Positions 6,384 to 11,483 of a stretch of DNA of 11,483 bases are shown piece by piece. Source of the DNA: UM-FILTER-38-24 sp041663205 (lineage in GTDB: Bacteria > Patescibacteriota > Gracilibacteria > UBA1369 > LOWO2-01-FULL-3). Position 1 is the stretch's first letter. Each line of letters opens with the position of its first letter. The position numbers and the translations under genes were made by a program. Location of the stretch: the NCBI GenBank assembly GCA_041663205.1, contig JBAZQZ010000025.1, positions 1-11,483 of the forward strand, written 5' to 3'. The notes below the pieces were generated by a model. It did not search any database. It had not been told where the DNA came from and was given only the letters and a program-made list of their open reading frames with translations.

Positions 6384-7403
6384 ATGAATCTTGAAAAATT
6401 AAAAGAAGTTTTGGAAGGTATGCCTGCATTTAGGGAGAAGCAGGTGATGCAATTTATTTTCAAGAATTTTGTCGAAGATTTTGACGAGATGCTTTCTTTG
6501 CCGAAGGATTTACGTGATAGACTAAAGGGAAAATGCTCTTTGGGAATTTCCGCTGAGGAATTTATTTCCGAAACCGGGGACAGCGTGAAGGCTTTGATTT
6601 CTTTGTCGGACGGTGAAAAAATCGAAACTGTTTTGATGAGACATGACGATGAAAGAAATACGGTTTGTGTTTCGTGTCAGGTCGGGTGCCCTATGGGCTG
6701 CGCTTTTTGCGCCACCGGGAAAATGGGACTTAAAAGAAATTTGAGTGTTTTTGAAATTTTGGAACAGGTTTTATTTTTCGAGAGATATTTGAAAAAAGAA
6801 GAAAAAGAAATGCAAGTGCGGCAGAGCCGCATGGTAACAAATGTTGTTTTTATGGGGATGGGTGAACCGATGTTGAATTATGATAATGTGATGAGTGTTG
6901 TCAGAATGTTGAATGATAAAAATTATTTTAATATCGGTGCGCGACATATTTCCATTTCGACTTGTGGCCTTATTGAAGGCATAAAACGACTTGCGGAAGA
7001 AAAACTTCAGGTGAATTTGGCGATAAGTTTGCATGCGCCGACCGATGAAAAAAGAGGAAAACTCATGCCGGTAAATGCAAAATATTCTTTGAAAATTTTG
7101 ATGGAAACTTTGAATGATTATTACGAAAAAGTCGGACGAAAAATAATGGTCGAATATTTGATGCTTGACGGAGTTAATGATACGGAGGAGGACGCGGAAA
7201 ATTTGGCGAAACTTCTTTCGAAAGAGAGATTTTTCTTGAATCTGATTTTGTACAATCCGACCGGAAAATTTTTGCCGTCAAAAGGTGATAACGTGAAAAA
7301 GTTTAGAGAAAATTTGGAAAAGAAAGGGTTTACTGTAACTCAAAGATATCGCTTTGGCAGGGGAATAAAGGCCGCTTGCGGTCAGCTTGCCACTGAGGGG
7401 TGA
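6384..7403 (+). CDS. rlmN: RlmN, dual-specificity rRNA/tRNA adenine-C2 methyltransferase
   Basis: This encodes a 339-residue radical SAM enzyme that methylates C2 of A2503 in 23S rRNA and of A37 in some tRNAs. The [4Fe-4S] CxxxCxxC motif is Cys102, Cys106 and Cys109 in 'GCPMGCAFCATG'. The two mechanism cysteines are Cys95 ('TVCVSC'), equivalent to E. coli Cys118, and Cys332 in 'GIKAACGQLA', equivalent to Cys355. SAM-binding stretches 'VFMGMGEPMLNYDNV' and 'AISLHAPTDEKRGKLMPVN' are intact. The ATG at 6384 was chosen; the in-frame start at 6348 would overlap the HD gene. A charged insertion of about ten residues lies between 'FFERYLKK' and 'MVTNVVFMG', and it contains a DNA palindrome. The stop is TGA, showing that UGA is not reassigned. 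Function is very likely conserved. Confidence 0.97.
   Translation: MNLEKLKEVLEGMPAFREKQVMQFIFKNFVEDFDEMLSLPKDLRDRLKGKCSLGISAEEFISETGDSVKALISLSDGEKIETVLMRHDDERNTVCVSCQVGCPMGCAFCATGKMGLKRNLSVFEILEQVLFFERYLKKEEKEMQVRQSRMVTNVVFMGMGEPMLNYDNVMSVVRMLNDKNYFNIGARHISISTCGLIEGIKRLAEEKLQVNLAISLHAPTDEKRGKLMPVNAKYSLKILMETLNDYYEKVGRKIMVEYLMLDGVNDTEEDAENLAKLLSKERFFLNLILYNPTGKFLPSKGDNVKKFRENLEKKGFTVTQRYRFGRGIKAACGQLATEG
6819..6833. repeat. Palindrome inside the rlmN insertion
   Basis: TGCGGC-AGA-GCCGCA is a perfect 6-bp stem with a three-base loop, GC-rich in an AT-rich gene. It lies in a stretch encoding extra residues ('QVRQSRM') that most RlmN proteins lack. It may be a small in-frame palindromic insertion or simply chance. 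Confidence 0.4.
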
Positions 7404-7404
7404 T

Positions 7405-7433
7405 TTGATGTGTTGATGCGTTTGTGGTAGATT
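7405..7433 (+). promoter_or_regulatory. Candidate promoter for the UPF0200-like kinase gene
   Basis: TTGATG (7405-7410), a 17-bp spacer and TAGATT (7428-7433) lie in the 36-nt gap after rlmN. The -10 is extended by TG one base upstream (7425-7426). The inferred start, about 7440, coincides with the ATG, so the message would be leaderless. Confidence 0.5.
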
Positions 7434-7439
7434 TTTTTC

Positions 7440-8015
7440 ATGATTATCGGACTTACGGGCTCAATGGGGTGCGGGAAGGGGGAGGTTGTGAAGATTCTTG
7501 AAAAGGAGGGGTTTTCGTATATTACTCTTTCGATGATGGTCAGGGAGGAAGCTCGAAAACGTGGGATCGAGGAGGAGCGCGAGAAACTCATGGAGGTGGG
7601 GAATTCAATGCGTAGGGAAGAAGGGGCGGGGGTTTTGGCGAGGAGGGCCTTGATGAAAATTCTGGCTTCGAGTAGCGATAAATGGGTTGTGGACGGGATT
7701 AGAAATCCTGCGGAAATCGATGAGCTTAGGAAAGTTGTTGCGGTTGAGGGAAAAGATTTGAGGTGTTTTATTGTTGGAGTAGATACGGAAAAGGAGCTAT
7801 TGATTAGTCGGATTCTTTCTCGTGCGAGAGAAAGTGATGCAAAAACTCGCGATGAAATTGTTCATAAAATTGATAGAGAGCTGGGGGTCGGAGAAGAAGA
7901 GGATGGTCAACAAGTGGCCAGATGCCTGCAAAAAGTCGATAATGTGATTGATAATAACGGGACTTTGGAGGAACTTGGTGTGAAATTTTTGGAATGGTAT
8001 GCTAGAGTGAAGTAG
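7440..8015 (+). CDS. UPF0200-like P-loop nucleotide kinase
   Basis: This encodes a 191-residue P-loop protein of the adenylate kinase / dephospho-CoA kinase superfamily. The P-loop is 'GLTGSMGCGKGEV' with Lys13; Gly14 replaces the usual Ser/Thr, as in the archaeal UPF0200 family ('GSGKGEV' style). Further matches to that family by eye are 'MVREEARKRGIE' (about 33-44), 'VVDGIRNPAEIDELRK' (about 80-95, Walker-B-like Asp), the Arg-rich lid 'SRILSRARESDAKT' (about 121-134), and 'DNVIDNNGTLEELG' near the end. It lies 27 nt before a dCMP deaminase gene and may have a near-leaderless promoter. A nucleoside or deoxynucleoside monophosphate kinase is a reasonable guess; dephospho-CoA kinase is an alternative. 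The reaction is not established. Confidence 0.8.
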   Translation: MIIGLTGSMGCGKGEVVKILEKEGFSYITLSMMVREEARKRGIEEEREKLMEVGNSMRREEGAGVLARRALMKILASSSDKWVVDGIRNPAEIDELRKVVAVEGKDLRCFIVGVDTEKELLISRILSRARESDAKTRDEIVHKIDRELGVGEEEDGQQVARCLQKVDNVIDNNGTLEELGVKFLEWYARVK

Positions 8016-8042
8016 ATTTCGGAAGTTTTTAATTTAAATTTT

Positions 8043-8582
8043 ATGGATTACAAAAGACCTTCAAAAAACGAATATTATATGGATTTGGCAAAGAGTGTTT
8101 CTATGAGGGGAACTTGCACAAAAGTTGAAATCGGAGCTGTTATTATTCGTGAGGATCAGGTTGTTGCGACGGGATATGTCGGCTCACCCAGAGGCACTAA
8201 GAGTTCTATGGATCATGGTTTTTGTTTGAGGAAAAAACTTGGTATTCCGTCCGGACATCGTTACGAGATGTGCAGAAGCGTGCATGCCGAGCAAAATGCG
8301 ATTATAAATGCGGCGAGGAGCGGGACGAGTTTGCTTGGCGGGGATATGTATATTTTTGGGAAACAGCAAGGGGACGGGGGTGAGATTTTGGATGCTTTCC
8401 CGTGTTTTATTTGTAAAAAAATGCTTATAAATTGCGGACTCAAAAGGGTCATTTGTTCGCTTAAAGACGGCGGTTTCAAGATTTTTAATGTCGAGGATTG
8501 GATAAATGAATGGAGTGAAAACGACATTGTTGACGACAAGTTTCAGTACGGAGTGAAAACCGACTGGCTCAAGGATTCATGA
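8043..8582 (+). CDS. Deoxycytidylate (dCMP) deaminase family protein
   Basis: This encodes a 179-residue zinc-dependent deaminase that would convert dCMP to dUMP, the precursor of dTMP. Catalytic zinc and proton-relay residues are His81 and Glu83 in 'VHAEQNAI', with Cys121 and Cys124 in 'PCFICKKM'. Preceding family features include 'RGTCTKVEIGAVI' (about 22-34) and 'GYVGSPRG' (44-51). The segment 57-77 has extra Cys and His residues (Cys61, His72, Cys77) that could hold a structural zinc, as in ComEB/T4-type dCMP deaminases; that is inference. It follows the UPF0200-like kinase by 27 nt and is likely cotranscribed with it. Its TGA stop overlaps the convergent lipoprotein gene by 14 bp. A related cytidine or riboflavin-type deaminase is less likely given the 'TKVEIGAV' and 'GSPRG' motifs. 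Confidence 0.9.
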   Translation: MDYKRPSKNEYYMDLAKSVSMRGTCTKVEIGAVIIREDQVVATGYVGSPRGTKSSMDHGFCLRKKLGIPSGHRYEMCRSVHAEQNAIINAARSGTSLLGGDMYIFGKQQGDGGEILDAFPCFICKKMLINCGLKRVICSLKDGGFKIFNVEDWINEWSENDIVDDKFQYGVKTDWLKDS

Positions 8583-9231
8583 TGCTTCTCATTGTGTCTT
8601 CGATGCAATCCGCTATTTTCGTGAGATTTACCGCTTGTTCTTCGAAAGTTTTTGTGATGGCTTCTTTTTCGTTTTTGTCAGGACTTCCTTCAAGAATTGC
8701 GTCAGTTATGCATCCCAAATGTTCTTCTTCCGATTCTGTTTTTTCCATGCATGCTTTTATTTTATCTTTCATCTTTTCTAAAATCGGAGCGATTTTTTCT
8801 TGGAATTCCGAAGCTTCTTTTGTGAGTTTTGTGCAGTTTTGGTTCATTCTTGTTTCTATTTCGGCTTTTTCTTCGTCACTTTTTTGATTAACTTTCTCTA
8901 CTATCGCGGTTATTCTTTTTGTTTGAGTGAATACGACGTCTATCGCTGTGCGAAGCCTTTTTCTCAAGCTTTCTATTTCTTGTTTTTCCGCTGAGTTTTC
9001 TTCCGGCTGTTGAGGGGCAGAGGCCTGAGTTCCTTCCGGAGAGGTTGCAGTCGGGTCGGGATTTTCGTTTTGAACGATGGTCTCGGGTTCTTCTTCGGGT
9101 GAAGATGGAGCCACTTTTTCTGTTCTGGCTCTTCTTGATTCAGGGCTTTTTGTTACAGTGGGAGCGCCACATTGTGTTAGTAATGAGAGCGCCATTCCGA
9201 TTGTTGCACCTCTAAGACTTGGTGTATTCAT
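8569..9231 (-). CDS. Putative lipoprotein with a four-cysteine helical domain
   Basis: I do not recognise this 220-residue protein. The N-terminus has a positive residue, a short hydrophobic stretch (about 8-19) and a lipobox-like 'LLTQC' with Cys21. Gln at -1 is unusual, since Gly, Ala or Ser is normal, so lipidation is likely but not certain. Residues about 25-82 are a Pro/Glu/Ser/Thr-rich linker, expected to be disordered. Residues 83-220 are almost wholly helical and charged, with four cysteines (133, 161, 174, 209) that could form two disulfides outside the cell membrane. I chose the ATG at 9231: it yields the signal peptide and sits 18 nt from a promoter, whereas the longer in-frame start at 9312 has no such features. 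Its 3' end overlaps the dCMP deaminase gene by 14 bp. Confidence 0.8.
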   Translation of the reverse strand: MNTPSLRGATIGMALSLLTQCGAPTVTKSPESRRARTEKVAPSSPEEEPETIVQNENPDPTATSPEGTQASAPQQPEENSAEKQEIESLRKRLRTAIDVVFTQTKRITAIVEKVNQKSDEEKAEIETRMNQNCTKLTKEASEFQEKIAPILEKMKDKIKACMEKTESEEEHLGCITDAILEGSPDKNEKEAITKTFEEQAVNLTKIADCIEDTMRSIMNP

Positions 9232-9255
9232 TTTAAAAATTGTTACTGGGGGTGA

Positions 9256-9284
9256 AGTGTAGTCCGCCCGAATGTTGTTGTCAA
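9256..9284 (-). promoter_or_regulatory. Promoter of the putative lipoprotein gene
   Basis: On the minus strand, TTGACA (9284-9279) is followed by a 17-bp spacer and TACACT (9261-9256). The inferred start is near 9249, giving an 18-nt leader without a Shine-Dalgarno. Its -35 overlaps that of the divergent plus-strand promoter. Confidence 0.7.
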
Positions 9285-9307
9285 TTTGTGTTTTGTTGTG
9301 GTATATT
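9278..9307 (+). promoter_or_regulatory. Promoter of the four-helix membrane protein gene
   Basis: TTGTCA (9278-9283), an 18-bp spacer and TATATT (9302-9307) with an extended TG at 9299-9300. The start is inferred near 9314, with a leader of about 25 nt. The -35 shares five bases with the minus-strand -35, because TTGTCAA reads as TTGACAA on the other strand. Confidence 0.65.
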
Positions 9308-9338
9308 TGCACTTGTTTATATTTTAACCCTCCTCATT

Positions 9339-9764
9339 ATGACGTTTGCTAATTTGACGGTGTTGCTCGGGAACGCCTATGTTTTGGCGTTTTTTATCGG
9401 GCCCGTTTTGTTGGTGGTCGGGCTCTCTTTGTTGCTCCATGCCAAGGCATGGCAGAAACTTTTGGCAAAGTATGACAAAGATCATTTGTCACTTTTTCCG
9501 ATGGCGTTTTTTTCCATGATCATCGGTCTTATCATGGTCAGAATGTATAATGTTTGGGAACTGAATCTTGGAGGGTTGGTTACTTTGTTCGGATGGGCGG
9601 CTTTGGTGAAAGGAGTCTTTTACTTTTTGGCTCCGGGAACATGGATCAAGGCTTTTTTGAAAATGAAATCAACGATGTGGTTGCTTTATGTCGGAGGAGT
9701 TTTTGGTTTATTAATCGGCGGACTTTTGTCGTATTTGGTGTATTTCCCGGCGGAAGTTTTATAG
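9339..9764 (+). CDS. Four-helix integral membrane protein
   Basis: This encodes a 141-residue, strongly hydrophobic protein with four predicted transmembrane helices (about residues 13-35, 52-70, 78-98 and 112-135) and short loops. 'HAKAWQKLL' (34-42), 'MVRMYNVWELN' (66-76) and 'LFGWAALVKGVFYFLAPG' (83-100) recall a widespread family of small uncharacterised membrane proteins; I cannot name a function. The ATG at 9339 was chosen because it follows a good promoter by a normal leader. The in-frame TTG at 9240 would lie upstream of that promoter and add a Cys-rich unlikely N-terminus. Transcription runs toward the phosphofructokinase gene, 16 bp away, and probably ends at the terminator inside that gene. 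Confidence 0.8.
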   Translation: MTFANLTVLLGNAYVLAFFIGPVLLVVGLSLLLHAKAWQKLLAKYDKDHLSLFPMAFFSMIIGLIMVRMYNVWELNLGGLVTLFGWAALVKGVFYFLAPGTWIKAFLKMKSTMWLLYVGGVFGLLIGGLLSYLVYFPAEVL

Positions 9765-9767
9765 AGT

Positions 9768-9791
9768 TTTACCGGAAGATTTACCAGAAGA
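9768..9791. repeat. 12-bp imperfect tandem duplication at the pfk stop
   Basis: TTTACCGGAAGA (9768-9779) is followed directly by TTTACCAGAAGA (9780-9791), an 11/12 match. On the minus strand the second copy holds the last codons and TAA stop of the phosphofructokinase gene, and the first copy provides another in-frame TAA four codons later. Confidence 0.75.
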
Positions 9792-11139
9792 CCCCGTTTT
9801 CTCTCAACATTTCATCGTTGTAGAGGTCGGGGTTTTTTAGTGTATTTTCGTTGCTGACGCCTGTTAACGGGACGATGGTTGGTTCTTCTTTTTCCGCATC
9901 AGTTCCTTCGAAATAGACTACGGCGTGTCCGCCAATGGCGCCTTCGTTTATGAGTGTCGCCATTTTTTTCCCGATTTTTTCTCCCATTATTCTGTCGTAT
10001 TTTGTCGGGGTTGCGCCGCGGGCTTCGTAATTTTCGATTATTTCGTTTACTTTTTCTATTCCGGCCAAGCGCTGGATTGCGGAGATGATTGTGTGGCGGA
10101 CTCCGGAAAGTTTTACTTCGTTCCCGAAGGAATCGAGAAATTTATCTTTCGGTTTGGTGTTGTCTGTTGTTTCGGTTTGTCTTGTGTCTGTTGGTGTGAA
10201 TCCTTCGGCTACCGCAACTACGCAAAATCCTTCGCGTTCTTTAATTCTTTTAACTTCTTGGGCGATTGCAGACAGAGAAGCAGGTTTTTCGGGGACGAGA
10301 ATCAGTATTCCGTCGCGGAATTCTTCGATTTTTCTTTTTTCTTCCGGAGGTAATTTTTCGAAATTTTTTGGAAATTTTCTTGCGGCTTCAAATGGCAATT
10401 TGCCCGATTTTCTGCCGAAAAATTCTATTACGTGGACTTGATTATGAGTGTATGCGTTTTGGACGACCGCCCAAAATGATTTTTGATATGTTTCCATCGC
10501 TGTATTGAATCCGAGCATTTGTGCCGGTTTGTCGTTTATACAACCGTCTCCGTCGATGCTTTTGAAAGTTCCGACGACGGGTTTTTGCGGAAATGTTTCA
10601 GCGATTCTTGCGAGCAGTCCCAAATGATCGTCGCCACCCGTGCCGTATACGGCTTTGTATGGATCGAGGTTTGCTTTTGTGTTTTTCGGTGATTTTTTCA
10701 GCGCGTCAATTCTCGCTGAACCAAGCGGTGTTGAGGATTGGCCTTCGAAATCTTTTGCAAGCAGTGGATCGACGATTATGAGTTGATCTTCGAATTGTTC
10801 GGGAGGAACGATTAGGCCCGCTCCGGCGTTTTTTATTCCGAGCATTGTCAGATTTGGATCCAGATTTTGGGCGAGAGAGGAAAGTAAATCTGCGATTCCC
10901 GCGCAATCTCCGCCGCCGGTCAATCCCACTATGCAATCGGACTTCTTTAGTGTTTGTAAAACCTCAGGGTGCGTTTTTTTTATTAAGGTTCCGTCTGCAA
11001 GGCCTTCTTGTATTTTTTTATCAGTTTTTCCTTTTTCTGTAATGATTCTTCTCAGGTTTGCACTTGGTCTTTGGACGAGATGTCTCAAAAAGTTTGGGTC
11101 GTTGGATGGGCCTATGTAAGTTTCATTCGGAGTTCCCAT
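9781..11139 (-). CDS. 6-phosphofructokinase family, probably pyrophosphate-dependent
   Basis: This encodes a 452-residue member of the phosphofructokinase family, which phosphorylates fructose 6-phosphate in glycolysis. Landmarks are 'GGGDCAG' at 75-81 (usual GGDAPG), 'TPLGSAR' with Arg143 (E. coli Arg72), 'GTGGDDH' at 166-172, 'KSIDGDG' at 193-199 with catalytic Asp196 (E. coli Asp127), 'FGRKSG' with Arg243 (Arg171), 'VAEGF' at 310-314 (E. coli Glu222 region), and 'YEARGATPTKYDR' with Arg374 (Arg252). Asp171 and Lys193 replace the two glycines (104 and 124 in E. coli) that mark ATP users; Asp and Lys there are the known signature of PPi-dependent enzymes. About 68 residues precede the core. 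The protein is diverged, with 'GDG' for the usual 'NDI/L', so donor and even substrate need testing. It has its own promoter and converges on the membrane protein gene. Confidence 0.88.
   Translation of the reverse strand: MGTPNETYIGPSNDPNFLRHLVQRPSANLRRIITEKGKTDKKIQEGLADGTLIKKTHPEVLQTLKKSDCIVGLTGGGDCAGIADLLSSLAQNLDPNLTMLGIKNAGAGLIVPPEQFEDQLIIVDPLLAKDFEGQSSTPLGSARIDALKKSPKNTKANLDPYKAVYGTGGDDHLGLLARIAETFPQKPVVGTFKSIDGDGCINDKPAQMLGFNTAMETYQKSFWAVVQNAYTHNQVHVIEFFGRKSGKLPFEAARKFPKNFEKLPPEEKRKIEEFRDGILILVPEKPASLSAIAQEVKRIKEREGFCVVAVAEGFTPTDTRQTETTDNTKPKDKFLDSFGNEVKLSGVRHTIISAIQRLAGIEKVNEIIENYEARGATPTKYDRIMGEKIGKKMATLINEGAIGGHAVVYFEGTDAEKEEPTIVPLTGVSNENTLKNPDLYNDEMLRENGVFW
9791..9838 (+). terminator. 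Intrinsic terminator inside the pfk 3' end
   Basis: ACCCCG (9791-9796) pairs with CGGGGT (9828-9833). Inside it, CTCT..AAC pairs with GTT..AGAG, and a run of six T (9833-9838) follows. It is oriented to stop plus-strand transcription from the membrane protein gene and lies wholly within the last codons of the convergent phosphofructokinase gene. No T-run exists on the other side, so it is one-directional. Confidence 0.75.
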
Positions 11140-11165
11140 TGTGATTTTGTTTAAATTTAGACTTG

Positions 11166-11194
11166 ATTGTAGTCTTTTTTCTCTTGTCGGTCAA
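11166..11194 (-). promoter_or_regulatory. Promoter of the phosphofructokinase gene
   Basis: On the minus strand, TTGACC (11194-11189), a 17-bp spacer and TACAAT (11171-11166) form a near-consensus sigma70-type promoter. The start is inferred near 11159, about 20 nt before the ATG, and no Shine-Dalgarno is visible. Confidence 0.75.
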
Positions 11195-11205
11195 ATTTTG
11201 TGTTG

Positions 11206-11235
11206 TTGACTTTGTCATTTTGGTAATGATATATT
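11206..11235 (+). promoter_or_regulatory. Promoter of the 3'-terminal gene
   Basis: TTGACT (11206-11211), an 18-bp spacer and TATATT (11230-11235), extended by TG at 11227-11228. The start is inferred near 11242, leaving a leader of about 19 nt. Its -35 is 11 bp from the -35 of the divergent phosphofructokinase promoter. Confidence 0.7.
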
Positions 11236-11260
11236 TGTTCCCTTTTTTTAAACGTGAAAT

Positions 11261-11483
11261 ATGGCGCTTGATTTGAGTAATGCTGTTGCCGATGGTTTGG
11301 ACCCGGGGGAGTTTCGGGGAATTTTGAAGGGGGCGAGTGCCAGGCTTCTTGGAAAAGATACTTCGTTGTCTCCTTTTGCGACGACGGTGGAAATGGCCGG
11401 CAGAAGGGATTTTGATGTTCCGAGAGGAGAGGATCGTCTTACGAGGAATCCTTTCGGTGTTGATGAAGGGAGGGTTCTTTTTT
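11261..11483 (+). CDS. Unrecognised protein, N-terminal 74 residues only
   Basis: An open frame starts at the ATG at 11261 and stays open to the end of the window, so the gene is truncated by the window edge. The visible residues begin MALDLSNAVADGL and are soluble, with a small-residue and charged mix, no signal peptide and no membrane segment; 'LLGKDTSLSPFATTVEMAG' is a notable stretch near 29-47. I recognise no family. A strong extended -10 promoter about 26 bp upstream supports it as a real gene. It is divergent from the phosphofructokinase gene, with a 121-bp shared promoter region. No function can be given from this fragment. Confidence 0.7.
   Translation, partial: MALDLSNAVADGLDPGEFRGILKGASARLLGKDTSLSPFATTVEMAGRRDFDVPRGEDRLTRNPFGVDEGRVLF

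Noticed and set aside
7401..7403. Possible UGA recoding to glycine
   Set aside because: rlmN, dCMP deaminase and the lipoprotein gene end at TGA at family-expected points, and no internal TGA is needed to keep any gene open.
8579..8887. 102-codon plus-strand frame downstream of dCMP deaminase
   Set aside because: It is antisense to the lipoprotein gene, whose signal peptide, promoter and helical domain are coherent; the plus frame is a Phe/Ser/Val shadow.
9232..9312. Longer N-terminus for the lipoprotein gene
   Set aside because: It would bury the signal peptide and extend past the promoter; the ATG at 9231 is coherent.
9240..9338. TTG start adding 33 residues to the membrane protein
   Set aside because: It begins upstream of the likely promoter, and the added part is Cys-rich and not conserved-looking.
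9437..9452. Perfect inverted repeat CCATGCC-AA-GGCATGG
   Set aside because: It lies in coding sequence, encodes a normal loop of the membrane protein, and one such 7-bp stem is expected by chance in a window this size.
1..11483. CRISPR array, tRNA/rRNA, insertion sequence, integrase or defence system
   Set aside because: No regularly spaced direct repeats, cloverleaf or rRNA segments, transposase motifs or defence-family domains were seen; the genes are mostly housekeeping.

Overview
The window looks like a chromosomal piece from a small-genome bacterium, most likely of the Candidate Phyla Radiation (Patescibacteria). This rests on AT-leaning sequence, tightly packed genes, 12 or more gene starts with no Shine-Dalgarno at normal spacing, an archaeal-type UPF0200-like kinase, and several short lineage-specific proteins. 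TGA ends three of the genes, so the UGA=Gly code of Gracilibacteria/Absconditabacteria is unlikely. Peregrinibacteria would fit, but the phylum is a guess.

Positions 1-4571 hold the end of an F-type ATP synthase operon: atpA (3' part), atpG, atpD, atpC, a small AtpZ/AtpI-like two-helix membrane protein, and atpB (subunit a). The classical bacterial order puts atpI and atpB first; here they come after atpC, so the operon is rearranged. Subunits c, b and delta are not in the window.

Positions 4572-5646 hold a promoter embedded in an inverted repeat, then an unrecognised 334-residue protein with six copies of an 'LRKFFGLP'-type repeat spaced 27-37 residues apart. Positions 5651-8582 form a plus-strand group of housekeeping genes: an HD phosphohydrolase, RlmN (23S rRNA/tRNA adenine-C2 methyltransferase), a UPF0200-like P-loop kinase, and a dCMP deaminase. 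The last two suggest a nucleotide-metabolism pair.

Positions 8569-9764 hold a divergent pair: a minus-strand putative lipoprotein with a four-cysteine helical domain, and a plus-strand four-helix membrane protein. Their promoters overlap at the -35 boxes. Positions 9781-11139 hold a divergent minus-strand phosphofructokinase whose active-site residues point to pyrophosphate rather than ATP as phosphoryl donor. A divergent plus-strand gene of unknown function starts at 11261 and runs off the end.

Regulatory signals are unusually readable. There are five good sigma70-like promoters (TTGAC-like -35, 17-18 bp spacer, TAnnnT-type -10) with inferred leaders of only about 18-25 nt, plus two candidates that would give nearly leaderless mRNAs. 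One clear intrinsic terminator lies inside the 3' coding end of the convergent phosphofructokinase gene. No tRNA, rRNA, CRISPR array, insertion sequence or integrase was seen. No intergenic gap exceeds about 125 bases.
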